NCBI RefSeq assembly: GCF_002091755.1
Contig: NZ_BDAI01000007.1
Span: forward strand, 165,401 to 229,400
Length of the DNA: 64,000 bases
Reading direction: 5' to 3'
Origin: Pseudomonas nitroreducens NBRC 12694
GTDB taxonomy: Bacteria; Pseudomonadota; Gammaproteobacteria; Pseudomonadales; Pseudomonadaceae
The translations under genes were made by a program, and so were the position numbers. The notes under the pieces are model-generated. The model worked only from the letters and a program-made list of their open reading frames with translations. It was not told the DNA's origin and ran no database searches. This document shows positions 18,331 through 26,882 of the stretch, in pieces (position 1 is the stretch's first letter; each line of letters starts with the position of its first letter).

Positions 18331-20115
18331 CTACTTCTGTTCGCTCTGCGGGGTCACCCGCATGACTTCCTCGATGGTCGTCAGGCCCGCCGCAACCTTC
18401 TGCGCGCCGGACAGCCGCAGGCTGCGCATGCCTTCCTTGAAGGCCTGGCGGCGCAGCGGGATGAGGTCGGTGTCGGCGGTGATCAGCTCCTTCAGCGACT
18501 CCGTCAGCAGCATGATCTCGTACACGCCGGCGCGTCCGCGGTAACCGGTGTCGCGGCATTCCAGGCAGCCGACGGCCTGCTGCGCACCGGTGGGCAGCGG
18601 GGCGTTCCAGGGGCGGGTGACTTCCTGCCAGTCTTCCTCGTGCAGCTCCATCGGCGCCTTGCAGTGCGGGCAGAGCGTGCGCACCAGGCGCTGGGCCATG
18701 ACGCCGAGCACGGTGGCGCGGATCAGGTAGTAGGGCACGCCCAGTTCCAGCAGACGGGTGATGGCGGTGGGCGAGTCGTTGGTGTGCAGCGTGGAGAGCA
18801 CCAGGTGGCCGGTGAGTGCCGCCTGGATCGCCATTTCGGCGGTTTCCAGGTCACGGATCTCGCCGACCATGATGATGTCCGGGTCTTGCCGCAGCAGGGC
18901 GCGCACGCCGCTGGCGAAGGTCAGGTCGATGTTGTGCTGGACCTGCATCTGGTTGAACGAGGGCTCGATCATCTCGATCGGGTCCTCGATGGTGCAGAGG
19001 TTCACCTCATCGGTCGCCAGCTGCTTGAGCGTGGTGTAGAGCGTGGTGGTCTTGCCCGAACCGGTGGGGCCGGTGACCAGGATGATGCCGTTGGGCTGGC
19101 TGGTCATGCTTTCCCAGCGGCGCAGGTCGTCGGGGGAGAAGCCGAGCTGGTCGAAACTCTTGAGCAGCACCTCGGGATCGAAGATCCGCATCACCATCTT
19201 CTCGCCGAAGGCCGTGGGCAGGGTGGACAGGCGCAGCTCCACCTCGGCGCCTTCCGGGGTCTTGGTCTTCACCCGGCCGTCCTGCGGCTTGCGCTTCTCG
19301 GCGACGTTCATGCGCCCCAGGGATTTCAGGCGGCTGACCACCGCCATGCTGACCTGCGGCGGGAACTGGTAGACGTTGTGCAGCACGCCGTCGATGCGGA
19401 AGCGTACCGTGCCCTGCTCGCGGCGCGGTTCGATATGGATATCGCTGGCGCGCTGTTGGAAGGCGTACTGGAACAGCCAGTCGACGATGGTGACGATGTG
19501 CGCGTCGTTGGCATCGGGTTCCTGATCGCTGGCGCCCAGGTTGAGCAACTGCTCGAAGTTGCCGACCCCGCTGATCTTCTGGTCCGCCGAGCTGGCACCG
19601 GTCACCGACTTGGCGAGACGGTAGAACTCGACGGTGAAGCGCTGAATGTCCGCGGGGTTGGCCACCACGCGTTTGATCGGGCGCTTGAGAACGTGGGTGA
19701 GGTTGCTCTCCCAGGCGTGCACGAAGGGCTGTGCACTGGCGATGGTGACTTCGTCCGGCGCTACCGCGACCGCGAGGATATGGTGGCGCTGGGCGAAGGC
19801 GTAGGACATCAGCGGCGTGACCGCGGCGACATCGATCTTCAGCGGGTCGATGCGCAGGTAGGGCTGCCCGGCGTAGTCCGCCAGCCACCTCACCAGCGTA
19901 TCCAGGTCCAGCTTGTGCCCCGGCCGCTGGCGATCCTCGACCTGCTGCGCGGCGAGGAACTCCAGCGGGTGCTGCTGGTTCTTCACCGCGCTGCGGCGGA
20001 TCGCCAGGCACTGCTCGGCGTCATCCTGGGCGACGCGGCCCTGGGTGACCAGCTCGCGCAGGATGTCGCCCAGGTCGAGCGGACGGTCCTGGGCGGAAGG
20101 GGCAAAGACGGACAT
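18331..20115 (-). CDS. GspE/PilB-family secretion ATPase, orphan
   Basis: A 594-residue AAA-type traffic ATPase. It has an N-terminal MshEN-like region (about 15-165), then the N2 domain (SDIHIEPRREQGTVRFRIDG), Walker A GPTGSGKTTT (349-358), the aspartate box TIEDPIE, Walker B RQDPDIIMVGEIRD, the histidine box TGHLVLSTLHTND and a four-cysteine zinc site (LCPHCKAP and CLECRDTGYRGR). All ATPase motifs are intact. Relatives drive type II secretion or type IV pilus assembly, but no gsp or pil genes flank it. The P. aeruginosa gene I associate with this position (PA5210) is also unlinked. Confidence 0.93.
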   Translation of the reverse strand: MSVFAPSAQDRPLDLGDILRELVTQGRVAQDDAEQCLAIRRSAVKNQQHPLEFLAAQQVEDRQRPGHKLDLDTLVRWLADYAGQPYLRIDPLKIDVAAVTPLMSYAFAQRHHILAVAVAPDEVTIASAQPFVHAWESNLTHVLKRPIKRVVANPADIQRFTVEFYRLAKSVTGASSADQKISGVGNFEQLLNLGASDQEPDANDAHIVTIVDWLFQYAFQQRASDIHIEPRREQGTVRFRIDGVLHNVYQFPPQVSMAVVSRLKSLGRMNVAEKRKPQDGRVKTKTPEGAEVELRLSTLPTAFGEKMVMRIFDPEVLLKSFDQLGFSPDDLRRWESMTSQPNGIILVTGPTGSGKTTTLYTTLKQLATDEVNLCTIEDPIEMIEPSFNQMQVQHNIDLTFASGVRALLRQDPDIIMVGEIRDLETAEMAIQAALTGHLVLSTLHTNDSPTAITRLLELGVPYYLIRATVLGVMAQRLVRTLCPHCKAPMELHEEDWQEVTRPWNAPLPTGAQQAVGCLECRDTGYRGRAGVYEIMLLTESLKELITADTDLIPLRRQAFKEGMRSLRLSGAQKVAAGLTTIEEVMRVTPQSEQK

Positions 20116-20170
20116 GCAGACTCCCTACTTCAATGGCGGGTCGACAGGCCCGCGACGTCGCCGGGCCAGC

Positions 20171-21535
20171 TTATTTCAAAAGCGCCTTCCACGGCTTGAG
20201 GGTCAGCACAGTATGGGCCTGGGCCGCGAGGGCATCCAGGCGCCCCTCGGCCTCGGGAGTGGCGAGCAGCTCCTGCAGCTTGGCCAGTTCGCCGTAGAGG
20301 CGGTCGGTTTCCGGCAGCTCCAGTACGCTGCGCGCCAGGCGCAGCCAGACCAGCATGCGCTGCAGGCGCGGCAGCTGGTCGGCGAGTACCTCGGGCAACT
20401 GCTGGGCGCGTTGCAGCGGCATGGCCTGTGCCTCTTCGGCCAGGGTGCGCTGCAGCCACTTGCCGACGGCGGAGCCGCCCAGCCGGTTGGCACGGTCGTT
20501 GCGCTCGGCGGTCCAGGCCTTGCCCAGCAGCCAGCGCGAGGTGCTCAGGGAGAACTGACCCCAGCGCACATTCGCCAGTTCCTCGCGGAAGACTGCCGGC
20601 ATCTGCTGGCGCAGCGCCTCGTCATCGCGAGCCTGTTCGATGCGCGGTTGCCAGTCGGCGATCAGCGCGTCGAGAGCAGTACGCAGTTCGCGGGTGGTGG
20701 CGCGCGGCACGGCCTGGCCAAGACTGCCGAGCAAAGCGCGCAGGTCGAGCAGTTGCTGCAGCCAGCTTTCCAGCAGGCTCCAGTGGCCATTGAAGCGGTA
20801 TTGCTCGGCCAGGCGCTGGCTGCTGCCCAGCAGCGACCAGGACAGCGCGGCAAAGGCGCCGTCCAGCGGGGTTTCATGCAGCAGCTTCTGGGTGTCGGGC
20901 TGGATGCTGTAGCTGGCCGGGTCGAACAGACGGTAACCGCGCTCGGCCTTGCTGATGTCGCAGGGCATCAGCGCGAGGTCGGCGGCCAGTTCGATGGCCA
21001 GGTCCAGCAGCGCCTCGGGCTCGCCCTGGCGCAGTTCCAGCTCCAGTTCGCAGATATCCTCTTCCTGTTTGCCGGCGACGACCTTGCCCAGGTCGAGCGC
21101 GGCCTCGATCACCACCTTGGTCTTGCCGCGGCCCCAGGCGATCTCGGCGCGCTGGCGGGTGAAGTCGGTGCTGAAGATCGGCTTCAGGGTCTTCTTGTCC
21201 AGGTCCGCCAGGGCAGCTGGCCAGCACTGGTCGTCGAGCTTCTTGATATCGAGCTTGTTCTTCTCCAGGTACCAGTCCCATTCGTTGCGCTCGGACAGGC
21301 CGGCGATGCTCTGGCCGCGGGTCTTCAGGGTCTGGATGAACTGCTCGCCATCCTTGCGCATGCGCAGCGCCACACGGGCGCGGGCCAGATCGCGGCCAGG
21401 GGTGTCGTAGTACTGGTTGAACAGCTCGCGGGGCTCCCAGCCGGATTTGTTGCGCTTCTTCAGCGCCGGGTGATCGCGCAGGGCTTCGAGGGTCTCGCGG
21501 CTGACGCGCAATTTGATTTCGGTTTCTTTCTGCAT
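20171..21535 (-). CDS. CYTH-CHAD protein, probable inorganic triphosphatase
   Basis: A 454-residue protein. It begins MQKETEIKLRV, containing the ExExK motif that defines the CYTH triphosphate-tunnel fold, with further tunnel strands LRMRKDGEQFIQTLKT and EWDWYLE. From about residue 215 it is a CHAD domain, a helical histidine-rich module that binds polyphosphate. E. coli YgiF with this architecture hydrolyses tripolyphosphate. The long upstream extension of the frame was rejected because the ATG at 21535 starts exactly at the CYTH motif. It is divergent from argE. Confidence 0.9.
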   Translation of the reverse strand: MQKETEIKLRVSRETLEALRDHPALKKRNKSGWEPRELFNQYYDTPGRDLARARVALRMRKDGEQFIQTLKTRGQSIAGLSERNEWDWYLEKNKLDIKKLDDQCWPAALADLDKKTLKPIFSTDFTRQRAEIAWGRGKTKVVIEAALDLGKVVAGKQEEDICELELELRQGEPEALLDLAIELAADLALMPCDISKAERGYRLFDPASYSIQPDTQKLLHETPLDGAFAALSWSLLGSSQRLAEQYRFNGHWSLLESWLQQLLDLRALLGSLGQAVPRATTRELRTALDALIADWQPRIEQARDDEALRQQMPAVFREELANVRWGQFSLSTSRWLLGKAWTAERNDRANRLGGSAVGKWLQRTLAEEAQAMPLQRAQQLPEVLADQLPRLQRMLVWLRLARSVLELPETDRLYGELAKLQELLATPEAEGRLDALAAQAHTVLTLKPWKALLK

Positions 21536-21722
21536 GGCGGGGGTCCGGTTCAGAGCGGCCGCGCCCGGATTCCCGACCTGCTGTAGGAAGCACGGAACGA
21601 CGGGCGCGAAAAAGACTTCAAAGTCATGCAGTCTACAGGACTTCGGCGTTCCTGCCGGGCGCCGCGAGGTTTTACCGCAGCGTGGCATGGTCCATAGTGG
21701 GAGCACATCTTCGGAGGACGCC

Positions 21723-22862
21723 ATGCCGTTGCCGCCCCTGAAACAACGCTTTGCCGAGCTGATCGCGGTTCCTTCCGTCAGCTGTACCCAGCCCGCGCTG
21801 GACCAGTCCAATCGCCCGGTGGTCGAGTTGCTCGGCAACTGGCTGGTGGACCTGGGTTTCGCCTGCGAGATGCAGCCGGTGTCACCGGGCAAGTTCAACC
21901 TGATCGCGACCCTGGGCAGCGGCCCCGGCGGCCTGGTACTGGCGGGGCATACCGATACCGTGCCCTACGACGAGGCCCTGTGGAAAAGCGACCCGCTGGG
22001 CCTGGATGAACGCGACGGGCGCTGGTTCGGCCTGGGCGCCTGCGACATGAAGGGCTTCTTCGCCCTGGCCATCGAAGCGCTGTTGCCGCTGCTGGAGCAG
22101 CCGTTCAGGCAGCCGCTGATCATCCTCGCCACCTGCGACGAGGAAAGCTCCATGGCCGGTGCCCGTGCGCTGGCCGACGCGGGGCGGCCGTTGGGGCGCG
22201 CCGCGGTGATCGGCGAACCGACCAACCTCAAGCCGATCCGCCTGCACAAGGGCGTGATGATGGAGCGCATCGACATCCTCGGGCAGAGCGGCCATTCCTC
22301 CGACCCGAGCCTGGGACGCAGTGCGTTGGAGGCCATGCAGGCGGTGATGGGCGAACTGCAGGGCCTGCGCAGCCAGTGGCAGCAGGAGTTCAACAACCCG
22401 CAGTTCAGCGTGCCGCAGCCGACGCTCAACCTGGGCTGCATCCACGGCGGCGACAACCCCAACCGCATCTGCGGCCAGTGCGCCCTGGAGTTCGACCTGC
22501 GCCCGCTGCCGGGAATGGCCCCGGAAGCCCTGCGCCAGAGCATTCGCGAGCGGCTGAGGCCGGTTGCCGAGCGCCACGCCGTGAAGATCGATTACGCACC
22601 GCTTTTCCCTGCCGTGCCGCCCTTCGAGGAGCCGGCGCAGAGCGAGCTGGTGCGACTCGCCGAAAGTCTGACCGGGCACACGGCGGAAGCGGTAGCCTTT
22701 GGCACAGAAGCACCGTATCTTCAGCAGCTCGGCTGCCAGACCCTGGTGCTGGGCCCCGGCGACATCGCCTGTGCCCACCAGCCCGATGAACACCTTGAAC
22801 TGGACCGCATTGAGCCGACCGTAGCGTTGCTACGCGGATTGATCCGTCATTACTGTCTATAA
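21723..22862 (+). CDS. argE: Acetylornithine deacetylase
   Basis: A 379-residue M20-family metallohydrolase that removes acetate from N-acetylornithine in arginine synthesis. Zinc and catalytic motifs are present: LAGHTDTVPYDE, the bridging aspartate in LGACDMKGFFAL, and the catalytic glutamate pair in ATCDEESSMAGA, followed by the dimerisation domain with SGHSSDPSLG. A GGAGGACGCC ribosome-binding region precedes the ATG at 21723. It lies just upstream of argA, as in P. aeruginosa. Pseudomonads also recycle acetyl groups with ArgJ, so ArgE may act on other acetylated amino acids as well. Confidence 0.93.
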   Translation: MPLPPLKQRFAELIAVPSVSCTQPALDQSNRPVVELLGNWLVDLGFACEMQPVSPGKFNLIATLGSGPGGLVLAGHTDTVPYDEALWKSDPLGLDERDGRWFGLGACDMKGFFALAIEALLPLLEQPFRQPLIILATCDEESSMAGARALADAGRPLGRAAVIGEPTNLKPIRLHKGVMMERIDILGQSGHSSDPSLGRSALEAMQAVMGELQGLRSQWQQEFNNPQFSVPQPTLNLGCIHGGDNPNRICGQCALEFDLRPLPGMAPEALRQSIRERLRPVAERHAVKIDYAPLFPAVPPFEEPAQSELVRLAESLTGHTAEAVAFGTEAPYLQQLGCQTLVLGPGDIACAHQPDEHLELDRIEPTVALLRGLIRHYCL

Positions 22863-23032
22863 ATAGCCCTGTGTAGGCAGTTGCCTGTAGAGCGCCCGGA
22901 AAGCGGGCCCAACGTACCCAAGAGGAGAAACCTGTCGATGTTCCTGCGACGACGATAACCGCGCCGCCACTGGCCGCCTTTCGGCCGCATCCGACAGATT
23001 TCCGCCCACTCGAACGACAGGCTTTTCAAGCA
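22863..23032 (+). promoter_or_regulatory. argA leader region with successive hairpins
   Basis: The 170-bp gap between argE and argA contains AGGCA/TGCCT and GCCCG/CGGGC (22894-22908) stems before the leader ORF. After it comes a hairpin GGCCG (22972-22976) / CGGCC (22982-22986). The last has no U-run, so it is not a standard terminator. Alternative pairing could still gate argA translation. Confidence 0.4.
22938..22958 (+). CDS. Putative arginine-rich leader peptide of argA (MFLRRR)
   Basis: A six-codon ORF encoding Met-Phe-Leu-Arg-Arg-Arg then TAA, all three arginines written as CGA, a rare and slowly decoded codon in high-GC pseudomonads. It is preceded by AGAGGAG (22921-22927), the strongest ribosome-binding sequence in this leader, 10 bases from the ATG. 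The argA start follows 74 bases after the stop and has only a weak ribosome-binding site. This arrangement suggests arginine-dependent control of argA by ribosome stalling. It is too short to assess by similarity, so its translation is an inference. Confidence 0.5.
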   Translation: MFLRRR

Positions 23033-24331
23033 ATGCACGACTACGTCAACTGGCTGCGCCACGCTTCCCCCTACATCAACTCGCACCGGGACTGCACCTT
23101 CGTGGTGATGCTCCCCGGCGAGGGCGTCGAAGACCCCAATTTCGGCAATATCGTCCACGACCTGGTGCTGCTGCACAGCCTGGGTGTGCGCCTGGTGCTG
23201 GTGCACGGCTCGCGTCCGCAGATCGAGGCGCGTCTGGCCCAGCACGGGTTGGCGCCGCGTTTCCATCGCGGCCTGCGGGTGACCGATGCGCCGACCCTGG
23301 GCTGCGTGATCGACGCGGTGGGCAGCCTGCGCATCACCATCGAGGCACGCCTGTCGATGGACATGGCCGCCTCGCCCATGCAGGGCTCGCGCATGCGCGT
23401 GACCTCGGGCAACTTCGTCACCGCACGGCCGATCGGCGTAGTCGATGGCATCGACTACCACCACACCGGCGAAGTCCGCCGGATCGACCGCAAGGGCATC
23501 AATCGCCAGCTCGACGAGCGCAGCATCGTCCTGCTCTCGCCGCTGGGTTATTCCCCCACCGGGGAAATCTTCAACCTCGCCTGCGAGGACGTGGCCATGC
23601 GTGCGGCCATCGACCTGGGCGCGGACAAACTGATTCTCTACGGGGCCGAGCGCGGCCTGATGGACGAGGCCGGCAAGCTGGTGCGCGAGTTGCGCCCGCA
23701 GCAGGTGCCGGCGCACCTGGAGCGCCTCGGGTCGAGTTATCAGGGCGAGTTGCTCGACGCCGCCGCCCAGGCCTGCCGCGCGGGTGTGCGGCGCAGCCAT
23801 ATCGTCAGCTACACCGAGGACGGCTCGCTGCTGTCGGAACTCTTCACCCGCACCGGCAACGGCACCCTGGTGGCGCAGGAGCAGTTCGAACAGCTGCGCG
23901 AAGCGGGCATCGAGGACGTTGGTGGACTGCTGGAGCTGATCCGTCCGCTGGAAGAGCAGGGCATCCTGGTGCGTCGTTCCCGCGAGGTATTGGAGCGCGA
24001 GATCGAGCAGTTCAGCATCGTCGAGCGCGAAGGGCTGATCATCGCCTGCGCGGCGCTCTATCCCATCGCCGACTCCGACGCGGGCGAACTGGCATGCCTG
24101 GCGGTGAATCCGGAGTACCGCCACGGCGGACGCGGCGACGACCTGCTGGAGCGTATCGAACAGCGCGCGCGTAACCTGGGACTGAAAACCCTTTATGTGC
24201 TCACCACCCGCACGGCCCACTGGTTCCGTGAGCGTGGCTTCCAGCCCAGCAGCGTCGAGCGCCTGCCGGCGGCGCGGGCGTCGCTGTACAACTACCAGCG
24301 CAATTCCCAGGTATTCGAGAAGACGCTCTGA
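23033..24331 (+). CDS. argA: N-acetylglutamate synthase (amino-acid N-acetyltransferase)
   Basis: A 432-residue protein with an N-terminal amino-acid-kinase fold (about 20-285; LVLVHGSRPQIEARL, GVVDGIDYHHTGEVRRID) and a C-terminal GNAT domain (about 290-430; ELACLAVNPEYRHGGRGDDL as the acetyl-CoA pyrophosphate loop). This is the classical ArgA architecture and length. It makes N-acetylglutamate, the first intermediate of arginine synthesis, and enzymes of this class are feedback-inhibited by arginine through the kinase-like domain. The stop codon directly abuts that of the convergent RMF-like gene. A possible arginine leader precedes it. Confidence 0.95.
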   Translation: MHDYVNWLRHASPYINSHRDCTFVVMLPGEGVEDPNFGNIVHDLVLLHSLGVRLVLVHGSRPQIEARLAQHGLAPRFHRGLRVTDAPTLGCVIDAVGSLRITIEARLSMDMAASPMQGSRMRVTSGNFVTARPIGVVDGIDYHHTGEVRRIDRKGINRQLDERSIVLLSPLGYSPTGEIFNLACEDVAMRAAIDLGADKLILYGAERGLMDEAGKLVRELRPQQVPAHLERLGSSYQGELLDAAAQACRAGVRRSHIVSYTEDGSLLSELFTRTGNGTLVAQEQFEQLREAGIEDVGGLLELIRPLEEQGILVRRSREVLEREIEQFSIVEREGLIIACAALYPIADSDAGELACLAVNPEYRHGGRGDDLLERIEQRARNLGLKTLYVLTTRTAHWFRERGFQPSSVERLPAARASLYNYQRNSQVFEKTL

Positions 24332-24592
24332 TCAGACCCGGTCTTTACCGGATACCGAATGCCTGATCTGCACGCTCAGCCGCGGCGCCTGGCCTGGCTC
24401 TGCGCAGGGCCTGGCCTGTTCCTGCTGCTGGCGCAGTCGCTCGCCGCCGTCGCGCCAGCCGGCTTCCCAGCTGGCCGCCAGAATGTCGTGTGGCGGACAG
24501 CGCGGGGCGCGGCTGAGCAGCGCTTCCAGGTAGCCTTGCCGGTAGGCGACTTCCAGCTGATGGAGTGTCCAGGAGGGAGAGTGGGGGGACAT
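24332..24592 (-). CDS. Small RMF-like protein downstream of gshA
   Basis: An 86-residue protein. Residues about 10-52 resemble ribosome modulation factor: an A-x3-GY block (AYRQGYLEALLSR), then RCPPHDI in place of the RMF Cys-Pro segment, then a W-x2-GWR block (SWEAGWRDGGERLR). E. coli RMF has the same order with similar spacing. A ribosome-binding site AGGAAA lies 6 bases before the ATG, which supports real translation. RMF dimerises ribosomes in stationary phase; whether this relative does is unknown. The C-terminal 30 residues are extra and polar. It probably shares the gshA transcript (138-bp gap). Confidence 0.68.
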   Translation of the reverse strand: MSPHSPSWTLHQLEVAYRQGYLEALLSRAPRCPPHDILAASWEAGWRDGGERLRQQQEQARPCAEPGQAPRLSVQIRHSVSGKDRV

Positions 24593-24730
24593 GCGCGCTT
24601 TCCTGCGAGGTCTTGCGCGGATCGCGCCGGCCGGGGCCGGACGATCCGCAGGGAGGGAGGATTCTCCCCCCGCACTCGCAGGTTGCCGATCAGAACTCTA
24701 TGAGCTGCATGTCAGCGATTTCTTGCACCG

Positions 24731-26317
24731 TCAGACGCTGAGCAGGCCCAGGATGCTCGCCTGATACGCGGCGACGAAGGTGTCGAAATCGCCTTCGGGC
24801 TGCTTCTCCAGCTCCGCCTGTTCGGCCAGGGATTCGCTGGCCATGCTCTCGAAGCGCGCCTGCTCCTCGGCCGGCAGCGGCTCACCCTGCAGGGTGGCGG
24901 CATGCTGGCGGCTGTAGCGCAGGGCGAAGGCCTCGAAGCTCTCGCCGCGCTCGCGCATCTCCGCCAGGACCTTCGCCGACGGCGTCAGGCTGGCGTCGGC
25001 AACCTTGGTGCGCTGCTCGGCCAGGCTCTGCGCGTGCAGGCCCGTACCGTTGGCGCGGTCGAGCAGTTCGATGATCGGCGCGATGCCGTCGAGCAGGGCG
25101 TTCGCCCAGTCCTTCATCTCGAGCTGCTGGCCTGCGCGCTCCAGCTTCAGGCCGGGACGACGACCTTCCTTGACCACCTTGAGGAAGTTGCTGGTGGCCG
25201 CGCCGCACTCGCAACCGCCCAGCGGCGGGCTGTCGGACAGCGCGCAGTAGAGCAGGAAGGCGTCGAGGAAGCGCGCCTCGGTGACGTCGATGCCCAGCGG
25301 CAGGAAGGGGTTGATGTCCAGGCAGCGCGCCTCGACGTACTGCACGCCACGGGCCATCAGCGCCTGGATCGGGCGCTCGCCGGTGTAGGTGACGCGTTTC
25401 GGGCGGATGCTCGAGTAGTACTCGTTCTCGATCTGCAGGATGTTGGTGTTGAGCTGCACCCATTCGCCATCGACCTTGGTGCCGACCTTCTCGTACGGCG
25501 CGTAGGGCGTGCTCACCGCGCGGCGCAGGCTGTCGATGTAGCTGTCCAGGTCGTTGTAGCAGGGCGTCAGGCCGGCCTGGGCGTTGTTCTGGTAGCCCAG
25601 GTCGCTCATGCGCAGGCTGGTGGCGTAGGGCAGGTAGAGCGTGTGTTCGTCGAAGGCTTCCAGGCCGTGCGGGCGGCCGCGCAGGAAGCCGGCGTCCAGC
25701 GCCGGCGAGGCGCCGAACAGATACATCAGCAGCCAGCTGTAGCGGCGGAAGTTGCGGATCATCGCGATGTAGCGGTGCGACTGGAAGTCCCGCGCGCTCT
25801 TCTCGCTGCCTTCGTCCTGGCGCAGCAGCTCCCAGATGCCTTCGGGCAGGGAGAAGTTGTAGTGGATGCCGGCGATGCACTGCATGGTCTTGCCGTAACG
25901 CAGGGCCAGGCCCTTGCGGTAGACGTACTTCAGGCGGCCGATGTGCGAACTGCCGTAGCGAGCGATCGGGATGGTCTCTTCATCCGGCAACTCGCAGGGC
26001 ATGGACGGGCTCCACAGGTATTCGCCGTCGAGCTTGCCGCTGGCGAAGCGGTGGATTTCATCCAGTTCTTCCAGGGTCTTCTCGACGCTGGTCGAAGTCG
26101 GCGTGATGAACTCCAGCAGCGACTCGGAGTAGTCCGTGGTGATCTGCGGGTTGGTCAGTGCCGAGCCCAGGGCGCGCGGATGCGGGGTCAGGGCAAGCTT
26201 GCCGTGCCCGTCGACGCGCAGGCATTCGCGCTCGATACCGTGCAGGCACTGGGTGAGCAGGGACAGGTTGGCGGCATCGCCCAGCAGGGCCAGGCGGCGG
26301 GAAAGTTGGTCGCTCAA
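24731..26317 (-). CDS. gshA: Glutamate-cysteine ligase
   Basis: A 528-residue enzyme that forms gamma-glutamylcysteine, the first step of glutathione synthesis. It is of the proteobacterial GshA type: GIERECLRVDGHGKLALTPH near residue 27, LWSPSMPCELPDEE, KVDGEWVQLNTNILQIENEYYS, YVEARCLDINPFLPLGI. The start is a TTG at 26317 with AAGGA nine bases upstream; no ATG fits better. It is same-strand with the thioesterase and tex genes upstream (166-bp gap to the thioesterase). Confidence 0.95.
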   Translation of the reverse strand: MSDQLSRRLALLGDAANLSLLTQCLHGIERECLRVDGHGKLALTPHPRALGSALTNPQITTDYSESLLEFITPTSTSVEKTLEELDEIHRFASGKLDGEYLWSPSMPCELPDEETIPIARYGSSHIGRLKYVYRKGLALRYGKTMQCIAGIHYNFSLPEGIWELLRQDEGSEKSARDFQSHRYIAMIRNFRRYSWLLMYLFGASPALDAGFLRGRPHGLEAFDEHTLYLPYATSLRMSDLGYQNNAQAGLTPCYNDLDSYIDSLRRAVSTPYAPYEKVGTKVDGEWVQLNTNILQIENEYYSSIRPKRVTYTGERPIQALMARGVQYVEARCLDINPFLPLGIDVTEARFLDAFLLYCALSDSPPLGGCECGAATSNFLKVVKEGRRPGLKLERAGQQLEMKDWANALLDGIAPIIELLDRANGTGLHAQSLAEQRTKVADASLTPSAKVLAEMRERGESFEAFALRYSRQHAATLQGEPLPAEEQARFESMASESLAEQAELEKQPEGDFDTFVAAYQASILGLLSV

Positions 26318-26483
26318 GTTGGAAGTCCTTCACACGGCAATCGCCCCACTATGGGGGTGGACTGGGCGGTCTACAAGGGGAGAACACAACCGGCGTGGTC
26401 GCCTGGCTTCATCGAGGCGCTGCGCCGGCGCCCGCAAATCCGGGGCTCCGGCGTACAGCATAGGTCAGTTGTCACGGCGCGAA

Positions 26484-26873
26484 TTACAGCTGGGCGAAGG
26501 TGCCTTGTCCCTTGGCGACCAGCTTGTCGCCCTGGTGGATGTCGGCCTCGACCACCAGCGAGCGCCGCCCGGCATGCAGGACTTTCGCTACACAGCGCAC
26601 TTCGCCCTCGGCGACCGCGCGGATGTAGTTGATCTTGCATTCCAGGGTGACGCTCTGTCGGTCGAAACCATGGGCGCTGGAGCAGGCCAGGCCCATGGTC
26701 ATGTCCATCAGCGTGAAGAGCGCGCCGCCGTGCATGACGTTGCCGCGATTGCGCAGGTGCTCGGCCATCGGCAGCAGCACCTCGGCTTCGCCGTCGGCGA
26801 CACGGATCGGCTGCACGCCAAGGGTGTCGCTGAAGCGGCTGATCATCAGCTCGCGGGCGGGCATCTCGCTCAT
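26484..26873 (-). CDS. Hotdog-fold thioesterase (PaaI/YiiD-like)
   Basis: A 129-residue hotdog-fold protein. HLRNRGNVMHGGALFTLMDM is the PaaI-type signature containing the Asn and His-Gly-Gly residues and the catalytic aspartate on the long helix; KINYIRAVAEGEVRC and DKLVAKGQGTF are the following strands. It should cleave an acyl- or aryl-CoA thioester; the substrate is not predictable. It starts 9 bp after the tex stop, so the two are likely cotranscribed. Confidence 0.9.
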   Translation of the reverse strand: MSEMPARELMISRFSDTLGVQPIRVADGEAEVLLPMAEHLRNRGNVMHGGALFTLMDMTMGLACSSAHGFDRQSVTLECKINYIRAVAEGEVRCVAKVLHAGRRSLVVEADIHQGDKLVAKGQGTFAQL

Positions 26874-26882
26874 GGACCTTCC

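Noticed and set aside
22985..23032. A tandem ArgR box on the minus strand just upstream of argA (TGTCGT and TGTCGG)
   Set aside because: The two hexamers are 23 bp apart rather than 21, and the AA positions do not match the TGTCGC-N8-AA pattern.
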